64,000 bases of DNA, from NCBI GenBank assembly GCA_944320725.1, contig CALUIM010000011.1, forward strand, positions 35,648-99,647. Reading direction: 5' to 3'. Below the pieces are notes generated by a model that did no database searches, was not told where the DNA came from, and was given only the letters and a program-made list of their open reading frames with translations. This DNA is from an uncultured Coriobacteriaceae bacterium. Lineage in GTDB: Bacteria; Actinomycetota; Coriobacteriia; Coriobacteriales; Coriobacteriaceae. The position numbers and the translations under genes are program-made. This document shows, piece by piece, positions 1 to 8,430 of this stretch (the first letter of the stretch is position 1; each line of letters starts with the position of its first letter).

Positions 1-1031
1 CACGACACGCAGCGCGGCTCATAGCCGGCGTCCCGCTCCCAATGCGCAATAAGATCGGGCTCGCTTGCCAGCGGGCGCGCCAGGCCAAAGCCCGCGATAC
101 CCGTGGTATCCAGCAGCTCCTGCATCTCGGCACACAGACGGTTGCCGCCGGTGAGGATCACCGGGATGTCCACGCGCTCAGCCAGCGCAGCGGCATACGA
201 GGCGTAAAGGCCATGCTGTCCATCGGGGCCTGAGATCTTGACCTTGCCGTACGTGGTGCCGCTCACCTCGATGGCGTCAACATACGCCGCGAGCGCCTCC
301 GATACCTGCAGGCTCTCGTCTTCGGTCATACCGCCCTCGACGCCGTCCGAGCTGTTGATCTTCACGAGCACCGGGAAGGTCTCGCCCACGGCAGCACGCA
401 CCGCGCGCGCCACCTCAAGCGGGAAGCGCATGCGGTTCTCAATTGATCCGCCGTACTCGTCTTCCCGGTGGTTCCACACCGGATTCAAAAACTGACTTAG
501 GAGATACCCGTGAGCGCCGTGAATCTCAACACCATCACAGCCAGCCACTTGGGCACGACGCGCCGCCGCGGCAAAGTCCGCCGCCATCGCATCCATGTCA
601 TCGCGTGTCATGGCGCGCACCTCACGCGTGCCATCGGGCGAGGTGCCATCCGAGGCACCCAGCGCAGGAGCTGCAAACGGGCCCTTGCCCGCACCGGCAC
701 CGCAGTAGGCAATCTGCGCCACGATCGCGGCACCCGCCTCGTGCACGCAGGCAACGAGCTCACGCCATGCCGGCACCAGCTCATCGCGATCGAGCCCCAT
801 CATGCGCGAGGGATGATAGCCGTCGTCGCGCACGTACGCAAAGCTCGTGATAATGGTGCCCACGCCCCCGTGAGCGAGCTCGCGATAGATGCGCATGACC
901 TCGGGCGTGATATGCCCGTCCGTGTCGGCTGCGCCTTCGTAGGTCGCCGCCCGCACAAAGCGGTTCCGCGCCCGCAACGAGCCTATCCGCAGCTCATCGA
1001 ACAGATGCTGTTCGCCCATACAATCGCCCAT
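1..1031 (-). CDS. NADH:flavin oxidoreductase, old yellow enzyme family (3' end cut by window edge)
   Basis: N-terminal part of an old yellow enzyme; about 343 codons are visible and the stop lies outside. The family uses FMN in a TIM barrel to reduce activated alkenes or related substrates with NAD(P)H. Residues 169-175 read EIHGAHG, followed by LLSQFLNP and, at about 193-203, YGGSIENRMRF, the diagnostic barrel motifs. The last visible residues, PRCVS, may begin a cysteine cluster as in the iron-sulfur members (2,4-dienoyl-CoA reductase, BaiCD/BaiH type), so a larger multidomain enzyme is possible; this cannot be settled here. Start at ATG 1031 is preferred because AGGAAG lies a few bases upstream; ATG 1019 is in frame and possible. 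The substrate is unknown. Confidence 0.9.
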   Translation of the reverse strand, partial: MGDCMGEQHLFDELRIGSLRARNRFVRAATYEGAADTDGHITPEVMRIYRELAHGGVGTIITSFAYVRDDGYHPSRMMGLDRDELVPAWRELVACVHEAGAAIVAQIAYCGAGAGKGPFAAPALGASDGTSPDGTREVRAMTRDDMDAMAADFAAAARRAQVAGCDGVEIHGAHGYLLSQFLNPVWNHREDEYGGSIENRMRFPLEVARAVRAAVGETFPVLVKINSSDGVEGGMTEDESLQVSEALAAYVDAIEVSGTTYGKVKISGPDGQHGLYASYAAALAERVDIPVILTGGNRLCAEMQELLDTTGIAGFGLARPLASEPDLIAHWERDAGYEPRCVS

Positions 1032-1099
1032 GGTCTTCCTTCCTCAACTGACGGCATGATGTCTCCCCGGGCTCTCCCCATCATACCGAAAGAGGAAGG

Positions 1100-1570
1100 T
1101 TAGCGGTTGCGCGCTTTCAGGGCGCGCTCGATCTCGCGCTGCATGTCGCGCTTGGCCATATCCTCGCGCTTGTCGTAGAGCTTCTTGCCGCGGCCCAGTC
1201 CCAAGAGCAGCTTCACCCTGCCGTCGGCGTTGAAGTAGAGTTCAAGCGGCACAAGCGCGTAGCCCTTGATGCGCAGCTTGGCGTCGAGATGGTCGATCTC
1301 GCGCCGGTGCAGCAAGAGCTTCCGCCGGCGATCGGGGTCGCGGTTGAAGATCGAGCCGTGGCTGTAGGGATGGATATGCACGCCCATGAGCCAGCACTCG
1401 CCGCCGCGGATGAGCGCGAAGGTGTCGGTGATCTGGCAGGCGCGCTCGCGCAGGCTCTTCACCTCGGTACCCGCGAGCTCAACACCGCATTCGTAGGTCT
1501 CCTCGATGGTGTATTCGTGCCGTGCAGCGCGGTTCTTGGCAATGAGCTTGCGCTCCTTAGGCTTCGGCAT
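1100..1570 (-). CDS. smpB: SsrA-binding protein SmpB
   Basis: SmpB binds tmRNA and brings it to stalled ribosomes for trans-translation. The 156-residue product has the family's usual length and order: NRAARHEYTIEETYECG near the N-terminus, EVKSLRERACQITD in the OB fold, GSIFNRDPDRRRKLLLH in the middle, and a basic C-terminal tail (KKLYDKREDMAKRD). The start is placed at ATG 1570: an in-frame GTG 15 bases upstream lies inside the AGGAGGGG ribosome-binding site and is unlikely to be used. The first 14 bases overlap the end of the TPR gene, suggesting translational coupling, and it closes a likely unit with rnr. In many genomes ssrA lies nearby, but no tmRNA was seen here. Confidence 0.97.
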   Translation of the reverse strand: MPKPKERKLIAKNRAARHEYTIEETYECGVELAGTEVKSLRERACQITDTFALIRGGECWLMGVHIHPYSHGSIFNRDPDRRRKLLLHRREIDHLDAKLRIKGYALVPLELYFNADGRVKLLLGLGRGKKLYDKREDMAKRDMQREIERALKARNR

Positions 1571-2432
1571 GGCGCCCCTCCTCACGGTGCTCGCTCGCGA
1601 GCTCGGCGTCCGATTCGCGGATGAGTTGGATCAGCGCACGGGATGCGTCGGCGCCAATGAGGTCGCGCGCGGCAATCGTAAGCCGCGTGGCCTCTTGCTC
1701 GTTGCCCGCACGCGCGGCGTCGGTGGCGCACATAAGCATGCACACCGCGATCTCGGCATTGGGCGTGGCGGGAACACCTTGCTGCTCGAGCTCGGCAAAC
1801 GCCTGCTCATCAGAAATCTCGGCATGCTCGGGATAATCGCGGTCGAGTCGCTCGCGGAGCATCGTTGCCGTGCGGCACGTATCATCAAGCTCGCACGCAC
1901 GCCGCGCACAAGCGCTCGCCGCCGCGAGGTTCTCCTCATCGAGGAACAAGAGACCGAGGTTGGCATAGGCGCGGGCTGCATCACGCGCGTTCGAGGCGCG
2001 CTCGACCACCGAATGGCTGAGCGATGCCCATTCTTTCGTATCGCCCAGAAAGCGGAAGAGCTCGGCCAAATCGAGCCGATAGGCGCAGCGCATGGGGTTC
2101 CAGCGAACTGCCTGCATGAGCGCATCGCGCGCCAGCGTGTGCTCGTTTAAGCGCACGTAGGCAAACGAAAGGTCGGCGTACAGGCGATCAAAGGGCACCG
2201 TCACGTTCACCAGCGTGCGCGGGTCGCCCTCAACCCGGCGGTATGCGAGGCGCTCGAACGTGCTGCCAAAGCTGAAGTACTGCGTGTCTTCGGTAGGCGT
2301 GCAGGACGTATCGATAAACGCCTCGGCCGCATCGCGCAGATCAAGCAGCAGCGGCAGCGCCGTCTGCGCGTCATCCTGCGCGAGAAAGTTCTCGGCGTAG
2401 GCAAGATCGTTCATGCTAAAGGGTGCTTCCAT
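1557..2432 (-). CDS. TPR-repeat protein of unknown role
   Basis: A 291-residue soluble protein that looks like an all-helical tetratricopeptide-repeat scaffold: repeated amphipathic helix pairs such as DLSFAYVRLNEHTLARDALMQ and AYANLGLLFLDEENLAAAS. No catalytic motif, signal peptide or membrane segment is visible. It sits between rnr (gap 24 bases) and smpB (14-base overlap), so it is probably co-expressed with the RNA quality-control genes, but that neighbourhood is the only functional hint. AGGAGG lies five bases before ATG 2432; a second ATG six codons in is less well placed. I do not recognise a named family beyond TPR. Confidence 0.8.
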   Translation of the reverse strand: MEAPFSMNDLAYAENFLAQDDAQTALPLLLDLRDAAEAFIDTSCTPTEDTQYFSFGSTFERLAYRRVEGDPRTLVNVTVPFDRLYADLSFAYVRLNEHTLARDALMQAVRWNPMRCAYRLDLAELFRFLGDTKEWASLSHSVVERASNARDAARAYANLGLLFLDEENLAAASACARRACELDDTCRTATMLRERLDRDYPEHAEISDEQAFAELEQQGVPATPNAEIAVCMLMCATDAARAGNEQEATRLTIAARDLIGADASRALIQLIRESDAELASEHREEGRHAEA

Positions 2433-2456
2433 GATGCCTCCTGATTACTCGAGGTT

Positions 2457-4568
2457 TCAGTGTAGCGTACCCACGATATGGATGAGCCTGAAATCGAGAT
2501 GGCCGCGCACGGTGTTGACTCGCGTCACCTCCACAATCACGCGGTCGCCCAACGTGATGCGCCGGCCAGTCGAGGCACCGGTAAGCGTAAGCGCCCGTTC
2601 ATCGAGGTCGAACCACTCGCCGCCCAGGTCGCGCAGGTGCACCATCCCCTCGGCATGGGTCTCGTCCAAACGAACAAACACGCCTGCGCAATCGATCCAC
2701 GACACCGTGCCGGCAAAACGCTCGCCCACGCGATCGGCATAGTATTGCGCGACCTTGATCTTCTGAGAGGCGTGCGCCGCGGCATCGGCCATGCGCTCGC
2801 GCTCACTCGAGGTGCGGCACACCTGCGAAAGCACAGCATCGAGCGCCTCGGCACCGCGGCCTACGAGCGCTTCGGTCCGCTCGCGCGCCGCACGGGCACC
2901 AAGGCGCTCGCGGGCGATCTGCAGCTTGAGCACACGATGGACCACTAAATCGGGATAGCGGCGGATGGGGCTCGTGAAGTGGCAGTACGCATCTGCCCCG
3001 AGCGCATAGTGTCCCTCGTTTGCCGGCTTGTAGATAGCACGTTGCATCGCGCGCAGCAGCAGCGCGTTCACGAGTTCGCCGTAGCCATCATGCGCATGGG
3101 CAGCAAGCACCGCGCGCATCGCCGCCTGGCTTCCCGCCGCGATACCGCCCGCCTCACGATGGCTCACCGCGCCGAGCTCATCGAGCACATGCGCGGCATC
3201 GGCAAGATGGTCGGGCACCGGCGGCTCGTGCACGCGATAGGCGCATGGCAGATCGAGTGCCGCGAGCTTCGCGGCGACGCACTCGTTCGCCAGCAGCATG
3301 GCCTCCTCGATAAGACCAGTTGCCGCCGTGCGCTGCCGACACGCAAGCTCGCGCGGCATGCCCTCGTCATCAAGGACGGCATGCACCTCGACGGTGTTGA
3401 AGTCGATGGCACCGCGCTCATGGCGCAGCCGCATGCGTGCGCGGGCGAGCTCATCGGCACACGCAAGGAACGCGGCCAGATCGACACCCGCCGTCGCAGC
3501 GCGCGCCACCTGCTCGGCAAGGGGCGCTCCGCCCACCGGCGTGCTCATCGCGGTATCTGAGGCCACGTTACCCGCCAGGAGCGCATCGGCCTGATCGTAG
3601 GACAGGCGAACCCGCGACCGGATAACGCTGGGATACATGACGGCATCGCGCAACCGACCCCCAGCATCGAGCGTGATGTCCACCGTCATGGCCAGACGGT
3701 CGGCATCAGGCACGAGCGAGCATAGATTGTTCGAGAGCTGCTCGGGCAGCATGGGCAGCACGCGGTCGGCCAAATAGACCGACGTTGCACGGCGGCGCGC
3801 CTCGAGATCTACCGCATCGTCCCACACAACGTAGTGGGAAACATCGGCGATGTGCACGGCCAAGAGATATCCGCCGTCATCTGTGCGCTCAAGCGAGATC
3901 GCATCGTCGAAATCGCGCGCGTCAACCGGATCGATCGTGCAGCAGAAGCGATCGCGCATATCGCGACGCACGGGATCGGCAAGCGCCTGCTCGATATCGA
4001 GCGCAAGCTGGCTGGCTGCCGCCTCGGCACACGCGGGATACCCATCTTCCAGATCGTAGCGCGCCATGATGCACCGGATGCCCACATCGCTCGCATCGGC
4101 AGCTCCGATGCGCCGCTCGATGGTGACCACGCCCGATTCCACGCGCGTAGGATAGGAAACGATGCGCGCTTGGACCACATCCCCGCGTGCAACACCGGCG
4201 TGACGTGCGGAGTCGTCTGTAGGCGGCATGAAGAAATCGGCCTTCACGCGCGTATCGAGCGGGCGGATCACGCCCAGGGGCCCGGCGACATCGTAGGTGC
4301 CCACGATGCTTGTCGCCGCGCGCTCGGTCACGCCCTCAACCACCGCACGGCGCTCACCATGCTGTCCGCGGTGCAGGCTCACCACAACCGTATCGCCCGC
4401 CATGACCTCCCGCAGCGACCGGCCAGCGAGCCTGAAGGTCCCCTCGGCCGTCTCCACCGTACCGCCGCGCTCAGTGAGCCGCACGGTACCGGTAAGGCTC
4501 GGCCGACGCTGGCCACGCGTTGGCTTACGGCGATGAGCAGCATGCCGTTTGCGTCCCACAGCAATCAT
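2457..4568 (-). CDS. rnr: Ribonuclease R (RNase II/R family 3'-5' exoribonuclease)
   Basis: Hydrolytic, processive 3'-5' exoribonuclease that degrades structured RNA and takes part in rRNA and tmRNA-linked quality control. The 703-residue protein has a basic N-terminus, cold-shock-like domains (about residues 25-200), the RNB catalytic domain with TIDPVDARDFDDAISLE at about 211-227 holding the metal-binding aspartates, the later HFTSPIRRYPDLVVHRVL motif, and a C-terminal S1 domain. The start is uncertain: ATG 4568 follows GAAAGG with almost no spacer, so a GTG a few codons upstream may be used. The frame stays open for 40 codons further upstream through a palindromic element and that part is not believed to be translated. 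Downstream lie the TPR gene and smpB. Confidence 0.93.
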   Translation of the reverse strand: MIAVGRKRHAAHRRKPTRGQRRPSLTGTVRLTERGGTVETAEGTFRLAGRSLREVMAGDTVVVSLHRGQHGERRAVVEGVTERAATSIVGTYDVAGPLGVIRPLDTRVKADFFMPPTDDSARHAGVARGDVVQARIVSYPTRVESGVVTIERRIGAADASDVGIRCIMARYDLEDGYPACAEAAASQLALDIEQALADPVRRDMRDRFCCTIDPVDARDFDDAISLERTDDGGYLLAVHIADVSHYVVWDDAVDLEARRRATSVYLADRVLPMLPEQLSNNLCSLVPDADRLAMTVDITLDAGGRLRDAVMYPSVIRSRVRLSYDQADALLAGNVASDTAMSTPVGGAPLAEQVARAATAGVDLAAFLACADELARARMRLRHERGAIDFNTVEVHAVLDDEGMPRELACRQRTAATGLIEEAMLLANECVAAKLAALDLPCAYRVHEPPVPDHLADAAHVLDELGAVSHREAGGIAAGSQAAMRAVLAAHAHDGYGELVNALLLRAMQRAIYKPANEGHYALGADAYCHFTSPIRRYPDLVVHRVLKLQIARERLGARAARERTEALVGRGAEALDAVLSQVCRTSSERERMADAAAHASQKIKVAQYYADRVGERFAGTVSWIDCAGVFVRLDETHAEGMVHLRDLGGEWFDLDERALTLTGASTGRRITLGDRVIVEVTRVNTVRGHLDFRLIHIVGTLH

Positions 4569-4599
4569 CCTTTCAAGCACACTGCAATCTACATGCAAA

Positions 4600-4682
4600 G
4601 AAGCCGAGGGTGTACCCTTCGGGCGTGGTCCTCGCCGCGCTGCGGCTGCGGGAAACGCCCTGCGGGTACAACCCCCGGCTTC
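4600..4682. repeat. Large palindromic element, copy C (ftsX-rnr intergenic)
   Basis: Imperfect palindrome filling the gap between ftsX and rnr. Outer arms GAAGCCGAGGGTGTACCC (4600-4617) and its near complement (4664-4682); second pair GGGCGT / ACGCCC. Inside is GTCCTC, an inner stem GCCGC-GCT-GCGGC, then TGCGGGAAAC, matching in layout the cores of the elements at 50661, 62980 and 63103. No T-run follows, so a classical terminator is unlikely. Confidence 0.6.
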
Positions 4683-4705
4683 AGTCATCGTACCAGTTAG
4701 AAAAG

Positions 4706-5629
4706 CTACACCTTGAGGTAGCGCCTCATCGCAATGGCAGAACCAAACAGACCAATCACGATGCCCACAACAACCAGCGCACCATACGTGGTGAGATACA
4801 TGGTGATGGGGAGCTCGATCGACATCCAGCTGCCAATGGAGTTCTGCACCATGGGCACGAGCATGTTGCGGAAGAGCTCGAGCACGCCGATGGCAAACAG
4901 CGACCCCAGCAGCGCCTGGATGACGCCCTCGGTCACGAACGGCCCGCGAATGAAGCTGTTCGAAGCACCAACCAAGCGCATAATCGCGATCTCGCGACGA
5001 CGCGCGGTGATCGACAGGCGAATGGTGTTGTTGATGAAGATGAAGGCGATGAAGGTGAGTAGGGCCACGAGCACGATCGCCGCATAGCGGATGTAGCGGG
5101 TGATCTGGAAGAGGCGGCCCACTTCCTCCTGGCCGTACAGCACGCTCGCATCGACGTCACCGTCGTCGACGATCGCCTGGAAATCGGGGTCGTCCTTGAT
5201 GCGCTGTGCGGTCGAGGCAACCTGCGAGGGGTCGTTCATCTCGATCACAAACGAACGCGGCAGCGGGTTCTCGCCATCAAGTGCAGACAGCGTGGCATCG
5301 GCGTTGTTGGACATGTTGCCGGAGTAATCGGCAAGTGCGTCCTCCTTCGTCTTGAACTCGATGCTCGCGATGTTGTCCCAGCTATTGAGCTTGTCCTCGA
5401 ATGCCTGGATTTGCTCGTCGGTGGCCTCATCGGCAATGAAGGCGTTGATGGTGACCTGCTGCTCGACATCGCCTACCACCGAGGTCACCATGGCGGAGCC
5501 GATGATGAAGAGGCCGATGATGAAGAGCGACAAAAAGATCGTGATGACGGCGCCCAGCGAGGTGGTCCAGTTGCGGAAGAAGTGGCTCAGGGCCTCGCGC
5601 AGGGAATACCCGAGATTAGTAGGTGCCAT
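4706..5629 (-). CDS. ftsX: Cell division protein FtsX (membrane subunit of FtsEX)
   Basis: Membrane partner of FtsE; the FtsEX complex couples ATP hydrolysis to activation of septal peptidoglycan hydrolases on the cell surface. The 307 residues show one N-terminal membrane segment (about 20-45, TTSLGAVITIFLSLFIIGLF), an extracellular domain of about 120 residues, then three C-terminal segments, the FtsX topology. RYIRYAAIVLVALLTFIAFI and the RLSITARRREIAIMRLVGAS coupling region are clear. The start is ATG 5629, preceded by GGGAGG; it lies inside the end of ftsE (14-base overlap). An amidase and a VWA protein lie just upstream on the same strand, though whether that amidase is the FtsEX target is unknown. 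Confidence 0.96.
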   Translation of the reverse strand: MAPTNLGYSLREALSHFFRNWTTSLGAVITIFLSLFIIGLFIIGSAMVTSVVGDVEQQVTINAFIADEATDEQIQAFEDKLNSWDNIASIEFKTKEDALADYSGNMSNNADATLSALDGENPLPRSFVIEMNDPSQVASTAQRIKDDPDFQAIVDDGDVDASVLYGQEEVGRLFQITRYIRYAAIVLVALLTFIAFIFINNTIRLSITARRREIAIMRLVGASNSFIRGPFVTEGVIQALLGSLFAIGVLELFRNMLVPMVQNSIGSWMSIELPITMYLTTYGALVVVGIVIGLFGSAIAMRRYLKV

Positions 5630-6755
5630 AGTCGCCGTAGCCTCCCTTCTCCTGGTCGCGGACCACATGGCCCGCCTCGAGCGCCACGACGCGGCGGTGC
5701 ATGGAGTCGACCATCTCGCGGTCGTGCGTGGCCACGATGACCGTGGTGCCGGTGCGGTTGATGCGCTCCAGAAGCTTCATGATGCCCAGCGAGATAGCCG
5801 GGTCGAGGTTACCGGTAGGCTCGTCGCAGATGAGCAGCGGCGGGCGGTTCACCATGGCGCGCGCCACGGCAACGCGCTGCTGCTCGCCACCGGAGAGCTG
5901 GTCGGGCATGGAGTCCATCTGGTCTGCCAGGCCCACAAGGCGCAGCACCTCGGGCACCTGCGAGCGGATGACGCCCTTGGGCTTGCCGATGCACTGCAGC
6001 GCGAAGGCCACGTTCTCATACGCGGTCTTGCCGGGCAGCAGCTTGAAGTCCTGGAACACGGTGCCAATCTGGCGGCGGAAGAACGGGACCTTGCGGTTCT
6101 TGATGCGCGTAAGGTCCTGGCCGGCCACGAGGATGCGACCCGAGGTGGGACGCACGTCGCGCGTCATGGTGCGCAAAAGCGTGGTCTTGCCCGATCCCGA
6201 GTGGCCCACCAAAAAGACGAACTCGCCCGGATAGACCTCGAGGTTCACGTCGTCGAGCGCGGGCTTGTTGGGCTGTGCCGGATACACCTTGGTGATGTGC
6301 TCGAGCAAGATGACCGGCTCCACGCCGGCATCGCGCGCCATCTTCTTGCGCGACTCGCCCACCGGAGCAAACACCGAGGTGAAGTCCGGGTTCTGGAGCG
6401 CGGCGTCAAGATCTGCCACCTGGCGTGCCTCGTCGGCGTCGAACGAATCGTCTGCCGCGACGCTCGCAGCAGGCACGGCGCTCGACGCAGCCATGAAGGC
6501 GCCCGTGTCGCTTGGATCGAGCGGGGCCGCGGGCACGTCGACCGACGGGATGTTGAGCATCGCGGCGTTGACGTTCATGTACGCGGGCTCCGCCGCCGGT
6601 GCCTCGGCAGCAGCCTGCTCGGACTCGGCGGGGATGGTGGTCATGGAATCCTCAGCGCTATCTGAGGAAAGGGCGAAATGAGAGGCAGCGGGCCGGGCCT
6701 GCGGCATGGGCTGCTCGTCGACGTCCGCCCCCGATGTGCGGAAGTGGTTACCCAC
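5616..6755 (-). CDS. ftsE: Cell division ATP-binding protein FtsE with a long N-terminal extension
   Basis: ATPase of the FtsEX complex. The ABC domain starts at about residue 147 and has Walker A GHSGSGKTT (184-192), the signature LSGGEQQRVAVARA, Walker B LLICDEPTGNLD and the switch histidine in VATHD. The protein is 379 residues against about 225 for a normal FtsE: some 145 residues of acidic, Ala/Pro-rich, probably disordered sequence precede the ABC domain (for example EQAAAEAPAAEPAYM). The start is a GTG at 6755, five bases after AAGGAG; no better start was found nearer the ABC domain, although ATGs at codons 38, 60 and 139 could give shorter forms. The C-terminus (GGYGDYGTY) overlaps ftsX. 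Confidence 0.93.
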   Translation of the reverse strand: MGNHFRTSGADVDEQPMPQARPAASHFALSSDSAEDSMTTIPAESEQAAAEAPAAEPAYMNVNAAMLNIPSVDVPAAPLDPSDTGAFMAASSAVPAASVAADDSFDADEARQVADLDAALQNPDFTSVFAPVGESRKKMARDAGVEPVILLEHITKVYPAQPNKPALDDVNLEVYPGEFVFLVGHSGSGKTTLLRTMTRDVRPTSGRILVAGQDLTRIKNRKVPFFRRQIGTVFQDFKLLPGKTAYENVAFALQCIGKPKGVIRSQVPEVLRLVGLADQMDSMPDQLSGGEQQRVAVARAMVNRPPLLICDEPTGNLDPAISLGIMKLLERINRTGTTVIVATHDREMVDSMHRRVVALEAGHVVRDQEKGGYGDYGTY

Positions 6756-6850
6756 TAGAGCTCCTTCGTGTCGTACGTTAAAGCTACGGACGGAATGTAT
6801 TTTACCAGCGTTGCCCCCTGCACCATAGAAGCAGCACAGACGCGCCACAG

Positions 6851-8428
6851 CTACTGGTTGATGCGGTTGGTTACCTCGAGATCCACAAACGAGGTCATGA
6901 GCCACGTGTCGCCCACGCGTTCGAGCGCATAGGTGCACTCCTGCGTCATAAGTTGCAGCGGTTTGCCGGGCACCTGCACATAGAAGGTCTCACGCGTCGA
7001 TACCGTAGCGTGCGCGTCATCTGAGTAGGACGCGGGCGAGATCTCGTAGGAGTCGAGCTCCTCGGAGATGCCGCGCGTCACATACGCCTCCTGCTCGGCG
7101 TAGATGGCGCTGCCGGGCTTGAGGCAGTCTGAGATGCGCGAGAAATCCGTGTAGGTCATGGCGTCGTCGAAGTTCTTGAGGTAGCGCTCGACGGTGGCCT
7201 CGGGCCCATCGGCAAAGATGGTCGAGCTCTCGGCACTCAAGAGCACGTTGGGCGTGTAGCTATAAGAGCAGCTGCCCGTGTAGTCCTCGCCTGCATACCC
7301 CACCTGGATGGAGGCGGCGTCCGAGACCGACGCGCCCGTGGAGTCGGTGAACTCAAGGAGGTAGAGCTCCTTTTCCATGCGATAGATCGAGTCGTAGAGC
7401 TCGGCCATGGAACCCACGCTCGCGATGCTATAGTACGCGCCGCCCGTGGCATCGCAGATTGCCTGCACGCCGCTGGCATCCACCGAGCCAATGCCGATGA
7501 TGAAGACCGGCACCCGGTAGCGATTGGCAACCTCGATCACATCGTCCATGGTGCAGCTGCTGTAGTTGTCGTCGCCGTCGGTGAAGGCGATGACGCAGCG
7601 CGCGCCGTCCTGCGCCGCCATGCGCTCAACCGAGGCATAGAGCGCGTCGTAGAGGCTCGTCATGTCGTCGGTCGCAAGATTCGAGATGCTTGTGGAGAGG
7701 GCCGCTTCGTCGGCGGAAAGCTCGCGCTCCAGGCGCACGCCGGTGGAGAACGACACGAGCTCGACCTCGTCGCCGGCATCGAACTGCATGCTCGACACGA
7801 AATCGCGCATGATGCGCTTCGCATCGTCGAGCGGGCTCCCGCTCATCGAGCCGCTCACGTCGGCCACCATGCCCACCTTGAGCGATTCCTTCTCGTTGAG
7901 CTGCGTGGCGGTGACCACCGTCTGCTTCACGAAGGTCGCGTTGGCATCTTCCCGCTCGATATAAAAGAGCGTGCCGTCGAGACCTTCGGGCACCTCACCG
8001 GTGGCGGGGTCCTCAACGCGCAGGTAGAGGCGTACCGTTGGGAATGCCGAGGCATCGACCTGCTGCACGGAGATGGCAAGATCGCGCGCCGGCTCGCTCA
8101 CCGCCACCTCGGCGGGAACGTCAGCCGCGCTTCCAGAGCCTTGCTGCGACGTACCGGTTGCAGGGGCAGCGCCTCCGCCACCAAGCTGCGTGCCCACGAA
8201 GGCTGCAAGCGCCAGCAGCGCCACCACGCAGACCGCCGCGATGGCGATCATGGGGCCACGACGGCGCGGAGTCTGCGGTACCGCTGCGGGCGTATCCGGT
8301 GCAGGTGGGACGGGATGGCTCGCGGGCGCGTCTGGAGCGGCCTGCGCCCGCTGGACAACCTGCGCGCCGCATGACGTGCAGAACTTCGCGTTATCGGGCA
8401 ACTCCGCGCCGCACTTCGTACACCACAT
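6851..8428 (-). CDS. Zinc-ribbon, single-pass membrane protein with von Willebrand factor A domain
   Basis: A 525-residue protein with a rare domain order. Residues 1-25 form a cytoplasmic zinc ribbon (CTKCGAELPDNAKFCTSCG). After a Pro-rich linker comes one membrane segment (about 60-80, IAIAAVCVVALLALAAFVG), then a Gly/Ser linker and an external part with a VWA domain: MIDAS motif DVSGSMSGS, then DDMTSLYDAL and AFTDGDDN. The last 130 residues look like an NTF2/DUF4878-like fold (ERYLKNFDDAMTYTDFSRI). The first start with a good ribosome-binding site is ATG 8428 (GGGGGAG). The gene begins two bases after the amidase stop, so the two are surely cotranscribed; ftsE follows after 95 bases. A role in cell-envelope sensing or adhesion is inferred only. 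Confidence 0.85.
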   Translation of the reverse strand: MWCTKCGAELPDNAKFCTSCGAQVVQRAQAAPDAPASHPVPPAPDTPAAVPQTPRRRGPMIAIAAVCVVALLALAAFVGTQLGGGGAAPATGTSQQGSGSAADVPAEVAVSEPARDLAISVQQVDASAFPTVRLYLRVEDPATGEVPEGLDGTLFYIEREDANATFVKQTVVTATQLNEKESLKVGMVADVSGSMSGSPLDDAKRIMRDFVSSMQFDAGDEVELVSFSTGVRLERELSADEAALSTSISNLATDDMTSLYDALYASVERMAAQDGARCVIAFTDGDDNYSSCTMDDVIEVANRYRVPVFIIGIGSVDASGVQAICDATGGAYYSIASVGSMAELYDSIYRMEKELYLLEFTDSTGASVSDAASIQVGYAGEDYTGSCSYSYTPNVLLSAESSTIFADGPEATVERYLKNFDDAMTYTDFSRISDCLKPGSAIYAEQEAYVTRGISEELDSYEISPASYSDDAHATVSTRETFYVQVPGKPLQLMTQECTYALERVGDTWLMTSFVDLEVTNRINQ

Positions 8429-8430
8429 GG

